Shown here: one piece after another, positions 60,855 to 64,000 of the stretch
How positions within the stretch are numbered: the stretch's first letter is position 1
How the letters are laid out: every line of letters starts with the position of its first letter
NCBI GenBank assembly: GCA_002449305.1
Contig: DKDI01000004.1
Span: 364 to 64,363 of the forward strand
DNA: 64,000 bases
Origin: Treponema sp. UBA6852
GTDB lineage: Bacteria; Spirochaetota; Spirochaetia; Treponematales; Treponemataceae
Direction: 5' to 3'
Notes under the pieces: generated by a model
The model's database searches: none
Told to the model about the DNA's origin: nothing
What the model saw: only the letters and a program-made list of their open reading frames with translations
Position numbers and translations under genes: made by a program

Positions 60855-61400
60855 ATGAAAAGCAGAATCAGGAAGATTTTTTCTTTGGCCGCAGCCTTAT
60901 GCTGCATTGCAAGCCTTTCAGCCCAGTCAGTCTCCAAAAAAAGCAATGCAAGCCTTGAGCCTGTAAAGAATTTTGAACTCGAGCGGTATCTTGGGAAATG
61001 GTATGAAATCGGGCGTTTTGACTTTAAATGGGAAAAGAATCTGAAGAATGTTACGGCCGAATACTCGCTGAACAAAAACGGCACTGTCAAGGTTGTAAAT
61101 TCAGGTTACGATTACGCCGCACAAAAAGAAAAGCAGTCCGTGGGAAAGGCGAAATTCGCCGGGAATAAAAACGCGGGAAGCCTTAAAGTGTCGTTCTTCG
61201 GGCCGTTTTACAGCGACTACAAAATTATCGCGCTAGATTCCGAATACAACTACGCGCTTGTCGCAGGAGCGAACAAAAAGCTTCTGTGGATTTTGAGCCG
61301 AACAAAGACAATTCCTTCCGACGTAAAAGAAAGCTACATTCAGACAACCCAGAACGCAGGCTACGACTTGAACGGTTTTGCCTGGACTGTGCAGGAATAA
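60855..61400 (+). CDS. Lipocalin family protein (Blc-like)
   Basis: A 181-residue exported lipocalin. A signal peptide (KSRIRKIFSLAAALCCIASLSAQ) ends near SLSA-Q; a cysteine pair in it does not form a clear lipobox. The mature part starts with FELERYLGKWYEIGRFD, the lipocalin GxWYEIxR motif, and has YNYALVAGANKKLLWILSR. Bacterial lipocalins of this type bind membrane lipids under envelope stress. The start at 60855 follows GGAGG by 5 bp. It is monocistronic and ends in a hairpin at 61421-61447. Confidence 0.9.
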   Translation: MKSRIRKIFSLAAALCCIASLSAQSVSKKSNASLEPVKNFELERYLGKWYEIGRFDFKWEKNLKNVTAEYSLNKNGTVKVVNSGYDYAAQKEKQSVGKAKFAGNKNAGSLKVSFFGPFYSDYKIIALDSEYNYALVAGANKKLLWILSRTKTIPSDVKESYIQTTQNAGYDLNGFAWTVQE

Positions 61401-61410
61401 GGCAAACTTC

Positions 61411-61447
61411 TTTACCCTCTTCCGCCGTTCAAAACGCGAACAGCGGA
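61411..61447 (+). terminator. Repeat-derived hairpin after the lipocalin gene
   Basis: TCCGCCGTTC (61421-61430) pairs with GAACAGCGGA (61438-61447) with one mismatch, and ATTTTTCC follows nine bases later. The 35-bp segment starting TTTACCCTCTTCC recurs almost unchanged at 63485-63520 after the NifX-like gene, so it is an intergenic repeat that may serve as a terminator. Confidence 0.5.
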
Positions 61448-61493
61448 GGACGGATTTTTCCCAGCAGGATTTTCTTTTGTCCTCTCCTTGAAC

Positions 61494-61898
61494 CTAGTTT
61501 CCATAATTGCAAATCTGTGCTGCCGCTCCGTTTTCCATAAGAGCAAATCCGTGCTTTATGTAAAAGGACGCATTTTTTTTGTCTTCAGGCATTACTTCGA
61601 TGTAAAGAAATCTTTTGTATTTTTCTTTGATGCGCTCAAGCATTTTTCCGCCGATTCCTTTGCCCTGATAATCCGGATGGACAAGCACGTAATGAATCTG
61701 CGCCAGCATTTCAGAATCATCAAGAACCCGGGCCAGAGCGACAAGCCGACTCTCGTCCCAGACTGTCAGAACCGTCGATGAATTCATCAGGGCCTTAAAA
61801 AGCCGCTCCGGATATTTTCCTGAAATCCAATTGACCGATAAAAAAAGCTCCTGAATTTGAGCCTGCGTAAAGCATTTTTCTTCTGTAAACCTAAGCAT
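61494..61898 (-). CDS. GNAT-family N-acetyltransferase
   Basis: A 134-residue GNAT acetyltransferase. The acetyl-CoA loop is VHPDYQGKGIGGKMLERI, and the C-terminal motif is ASFYIKHGFALME. The start at 61898 follows AAGGAA by 8 bp; a longer reading would overlap the upstream regulator. It lies 10 bp after the HxlR regulator on the same strand, so the regulator may control it. The substrate is unknown. Confidence 0.88.
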   Translation of the reverse strand: MLRFTEEKCFTQAQIQELFLSVNWISGKYPERLFKALMNSSTVLTVWDESRLVALARVLDDSEMLAQIHYVLVHPDYQGKGIGGKMLERIKEKYKRFLYIEVMPEDKKNASFYIKHGFALMENGAAAQICNYGN

Positions 61899-61908
61899 AG
61901 TTTCCTTT

Positions 61909-62292
61909 TCAATTATGGTAATCGCATTTTTGGCAGTGCGACATTTTGTTTTCCTCATCTTCTTTATAGAAGATATTTGACCATTTACAGATGTTCTGCA
62001 GAATCGGAACAACCGACTCGCCTTTTTTAGACAATGAATATTCAACCCTTGGCGGAATTTCATCGTAGGATTTCCGGTTTACAATCCCGTCATTTATCAA
62101 ATCCTTTAGAGTTGCCGCCAAGACCGCATCCGTAATGTTGTGCATTTCTTTCCGGATTTCGCTGTAGCGGAGCGTTTTTTTTGCAGAAAGCACGCAAATA
62201 ATCCTGGACTTCCATTTTCCGCCGAAAACTGTAAGCCCGTATTCAAGAGGACAGCGGATGTCTTCCTCAAGTTTTTTTTCGTATTTTGCCAT
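61909..62292 (-). CDS. HxlR-family transcriptional regulator
   Basis: A 127-residue HxlR-type winged helix. It has CPLEYGLTVFGGKWKSRIICVL, with the conserved Cys and GGKW, then RYSEIRKEMHNITDAVLAATLKDL and IPPRVEYSLSKKG. These regulators respond to redox or electrophile stress through the cysteine. A second cysteine pair (CQKC) ends the protein. It heads a two-gene unit with the GNAT gene; a promoter and a direct repeat lie upstream. Confidence 0.92.
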   Translation of the reverse strand: MAKYEKKLEEDIRCPLEYGLTVFGGKWKSRIICVLSAKKTLRYSEIRKEMHNITDAVLAATLKDLINDGIVNRKSYDEIPPRVEYSLSKKGESVVPILQNICKWSNIFYKEDEENKMSHCQKCDYHN

Positions 62293-62394
62293 AAAAAATC
62301 ACCTTTAAGTTTTTTTGCAGCTAGACTGAATCTTTTGGCTAAAAAATCAACGGGCAGGCGGGATTTTCCGACTGACCATTTTATTTTCATGCTA

Positions 62395-62448
62395 ATTATA
62401 ACTTAAAGGCGCAAAAAAAATATAGTTGCCGCTGTTTTTTTAGTTGCC
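62395..62448 (-). promoter_or_regulatory. HxlR promoter with direct repeat
   Basis: On the minus strand TATAAT (62395-62400) is preceded by GGCAACTA twice, 18 bp apart (62423-62430 and 62441-62448), at and above the -35 position. It is a candidate autoregulatory site. Confidence 0.45.
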
Positions 62449-62456
62449 TATTACAG

Positions 62457-62852
62457 TTACAGTTCCTTTTTGTTTTCTGCTCCTGGAGTTGTAACAATAA
62501 CTTTTTCTGGCGTAATCACAAGAGCGCCTTTTGCCGTAGCCGCGCCGTTGAACATTTTTTCAACCATCTCCTTAAATGTCTCAACAAGATTTCCTTCGGT
62601 AAAATATTCAGCAGTTCCCTTAATCTGGTAGCCCTCAAGACTTTTCGCGTCATAAACAGAAATTGCAATCTTGCCATTGTCTGCCTTTAAGTTTTTCAGA
62701 GTTGTATCAAGAAAAACATCGCCGACAACAAGCTTGCCGTCTTCGGTAACATCCTTGAATGCAACTGGAACAACATTCGGCTCGCCGTTGCTGCAAGTGG
62801 CCAAATCCCACATTCCGTTTTTAAGCAATTTGATTACAGATTCGTTAAGCAT
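62457..62852 (-). CDS. Pyridoxamine 5'-phosphate oxidase-like flavoprotein
   Basis: A 131-residue split-barrel protein of the PNPOx-like family. Segments are MWDLATCSNGEPNVVPVAFKDV, KLVVGDVFLDTTLKNLKAD, and KIAISVYDAKSLEGYQIKGTAEYF, typical of small FMN-binding members. The enzyme reaction is not predictable. The start at 62852 follows AGGAGG by 7 bp. It diverges from the NifX-like gene across a 218-bp gap. Confidence 0.85.
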   Translation of the reverse strand: MLNESVIKLLKNGMWDLATCSNGEPNVVPVAFKDVTEDGKLVVGDVFLDTTLKNLKADNGKIAISVYDAKSLEGYQIKGTAEYFTEGNLVETFKEMVEKMFNGAATAKGALVITPEKVIVTTPGAENKKEL

Positions 62853-63070
62853 AAAAAATCCTCCTGACATTACGTCAATAATTCAATGTTAGATTTTATC
62901 GTACGATGTGCTTACTATATCCGATTTACTTGCAGAATTAAATATATTAGCAAATTTATAAGTTACTATTAAATTTATTAGCGGCTTATATAATCATTTA
63001 TAGATTGTTTTATTCTGAAATTTGACTATATTTAGATTGAAGACTAAAAAAAACAGACTGGAGACAAAAA

Positions 63071-63430
63071 ATGAAAATTGCGACGACTTACGACATTTTG
63101 ACAGATTCGGTTTTTCAGCATTTTGGAAAAACAAAAAATTTCAAGATTTACAATATTGAAGACGGAAAAGTTACAGGCTCAAAGGTGATTGACAACGGCG
63201 GCTTTGGTCATCACGACCTGGCGGCTTACCTAAAAAATCTCGGCGTTGAAATTTTGATTCTTGGAAACCGCGGACAAGGCGCGATTGACGCGCTGAACAA
63301 TGCCGGCTTAAAGCAGATTGCCGGAATCACCGGGAATCCCGATGACGCCGTAAAATCATTTTTGAGCGGAACCTTAAAAGGAAATCCGGACGCAAAATGC
63401 AATCACCACGGCGGCCATCATCATGAATAA
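63071..63430 (+). CDS. NifX/NifB-associated family iron-molybdenum cluster-binding protein
   Basis: A 119-residue dinitrogenase iron-molybdenum cofactor-binding family protein. It starts KIATTYDILTDSVFQHFGKTKNFKIY and has GGFGHHDLAAYLKNLGVEILILGNRGQGA, with His-rich ends (NHHGGHHHE) that could bind metal. No nitrogenase genes are near, so a general iron-sulfur role is likelier. The ATG follows GGAG by 9 bp. A repeat shared with 61411-61445 lies just downstream. Confidence 0.88.
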   Translation: MKIATTYDILTDSVFQHFGKTKNFKIYNIEDGKVTGSKVIDNGGFGHHDLAAYLKNLGVEILILGNRGQGAIDALNNAGLKQIAGITGNPDDAVKSFLSGTLKGNPDAKCNHHGGHHHE

Positions 63431-63484
63431 ATGATGAATAATGGCGCGAGAGAAAAGTCTCCGCACGATCCGCATGCGTTGCGT

Positions 63485-63520
63485 TTTACCCTCTTCCGCC
63501 GTTTAAAACTGCGAACAGCG
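63485..63520. repeat. Second copy of the TTTACCCTCTTCC intergenic repeat
   Basis: It matches 61411-61445 over 36 bp with two differences, and each copy follows a plus-strand gene. The stem is poorer here, and the following sequence is AT-rich (TTTATAATTTTTAATT). Confidence 0.6.
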
Positions 63521-63542
63521 TTTATAATTTTTAATTAAAAAA

Positions 63543-64000
63543 TCATGACTTCTTTACAGGCTGCAACTTAAAAATCAGCTCAGACTTGTCTTTTCCAGAC
63601 TCTTCAAAAACACGATTCAAGATTGAAAGTTTTGCGGCGGTTGAATTTGCCTTGTAAACATACAGGCAATTTGCAATTTTTGCCCAGTCGCTGTTCATTT
63701 CTGAATTTTTAAAAACTATGTTTCCAAATGATTCATTTTTCGCAAGACTTTTTATTCCAAACGGATTTTCCGAATAAATTTGAACAAGAACATTTACGAG
63801 CATTTCAGCCCAGACACCGCATCTATGCTCCTGAGAATTTCCGTAAGTGTAGGAAGCAAGAATTCTTCCTGTAAGGTCATCGCTATCTTCCAGCGAAATC
63901 TCATCCAAGTCATTCTCTTTCGGAATAAAATTCGTTTTCGGGAAGTTCCACATTTTCAGTGCTTTTTCAACAAGCAAAGCGCATCTTCTTTCTATTTCTT
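63543..64000 (-). CDS. Hypothetical protein, 5' end beyond the right edge
   Basis: The frame is open from the stop at 63543 to the window edge, 152 codons, with no ribosome site before the edge, so the start lies outside. The visible part begins EIERRCALLVEKALKMWNFP and has an acidic stretch NDLDEISLEDSDDL, then WAEMLVNVLVQIYSEN. It might belong to the DUF4272 family from the RRCALL start, but this is weak. It is soluble and has no membrane span. Confidence 0.5.
   Translation of the reverse strand, partial: EIERRCALLVEKALKMWNFPKTNFIPKENDLDEISLEDSDDLTGRILASYTYGNSQEHRCGVWAEMLVNVLVQIYSENPFGIKSLAKNESFGNIVFKNSEMNSDWAKIANCLYVYKANSTAAKLSILNRVFEESGKDKSELIFKLQPVKKS

Noticed and set aside
1..64000. 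tRNA, rRNA, insertion sequences or prophage genes
   Set aside because: I found no tRNA-like cloverleaf ends, rRNA segments, transposase motifs, integrases or phage structural genes when reading the gaps and proteins.

Overview
The window reads as chromosomal DNA of a low-GC bacterium, most likely a spirochaete close to Treponema. This is an inference from protein flavour: a BMP-type purine-nucleoside ABC system with an exported PnrA/TmpC-like binding protein, Cas12a, many RhuM-type proteins, and hairpin-rich intergenic repeats. No rRNA or tRNA gene is present to confirm it. Most genes lie on the minus strand. The nucleoside transporter block (8.3-13.3 kb) is clearly GC-richer than the very AT-rich restriction block at 23-29 kb, which suggests that the latter was acquired.

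Layout. 0-7.4 kb: the leader end of a type V-A CRISPR array followed by a complete operon transcribed leftward, cas12a-rhuM-cas4-cas1-cas2. A RhuM-family gene sits between effector and adaptation genes. 7.4-13.3 kb: a BMP-family nucleoside uptake operon (binding protein, ATPase, two permeases) ending in a sugar mutarotase. 13.5-17.2 kb: an unknown protein, an HD hydrolase, and a phosphotransferase broken by one in-frame TGA coupled to a MATE transporter. 17.2-21.8 kb: a radical-SAM protein, a YhaN/SbcC-like ATPase and an SbcD-like nuclease in one operon.

21.9-60.6 kb is a near-continuous defence island. In order it holds a second RhuM protein; an RloC-like zinc-hook ATPase; a single-chain type IIG-like restriction-modification enzyme; an HTH-DNA methyltransferase fusion; a WYL regulator; a HIRAN protein with a 34-residue membrane peptide; an operon of CARF sensor, sigma-like factor, MoxR ATPase, HEPN-like small protein and HEPN-vWA protein; a second RX4H HEPN candidate; a type I R-M operon carrying rloA/rloB, DUF4869 with a P-loop partner, a truncated RhuM and an AlbA_2 protein; a DUF3990/XRE toxin-antitoxin pair; a complete Wadjet system (jetABCD); and an AAA_14/DUF4143 ATPase. 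60.6-64 kb returns to housekeeping-like genes (lipocalin, GNAT, HxlR, PPOX, NifX-like) and a gene cut by the right edge.

Best candidates for something undescribed: (1) the CARF-sigma-MoxR-HEPN-vWA operon, in which a nucleotide-sensor fold and RX4H nuclease motifs sit in a MoxR/vWA module with no type III CRISPR genes nearby; (2) RhuM embedded in the Cas12a operon, plus a degenerate repeat with a compensated stem in the leader; (3) a palindromic CGACAT-N3-ATGTCG element at a fixed 11 bp from the -10 box of three promoters, including that of cas12a.
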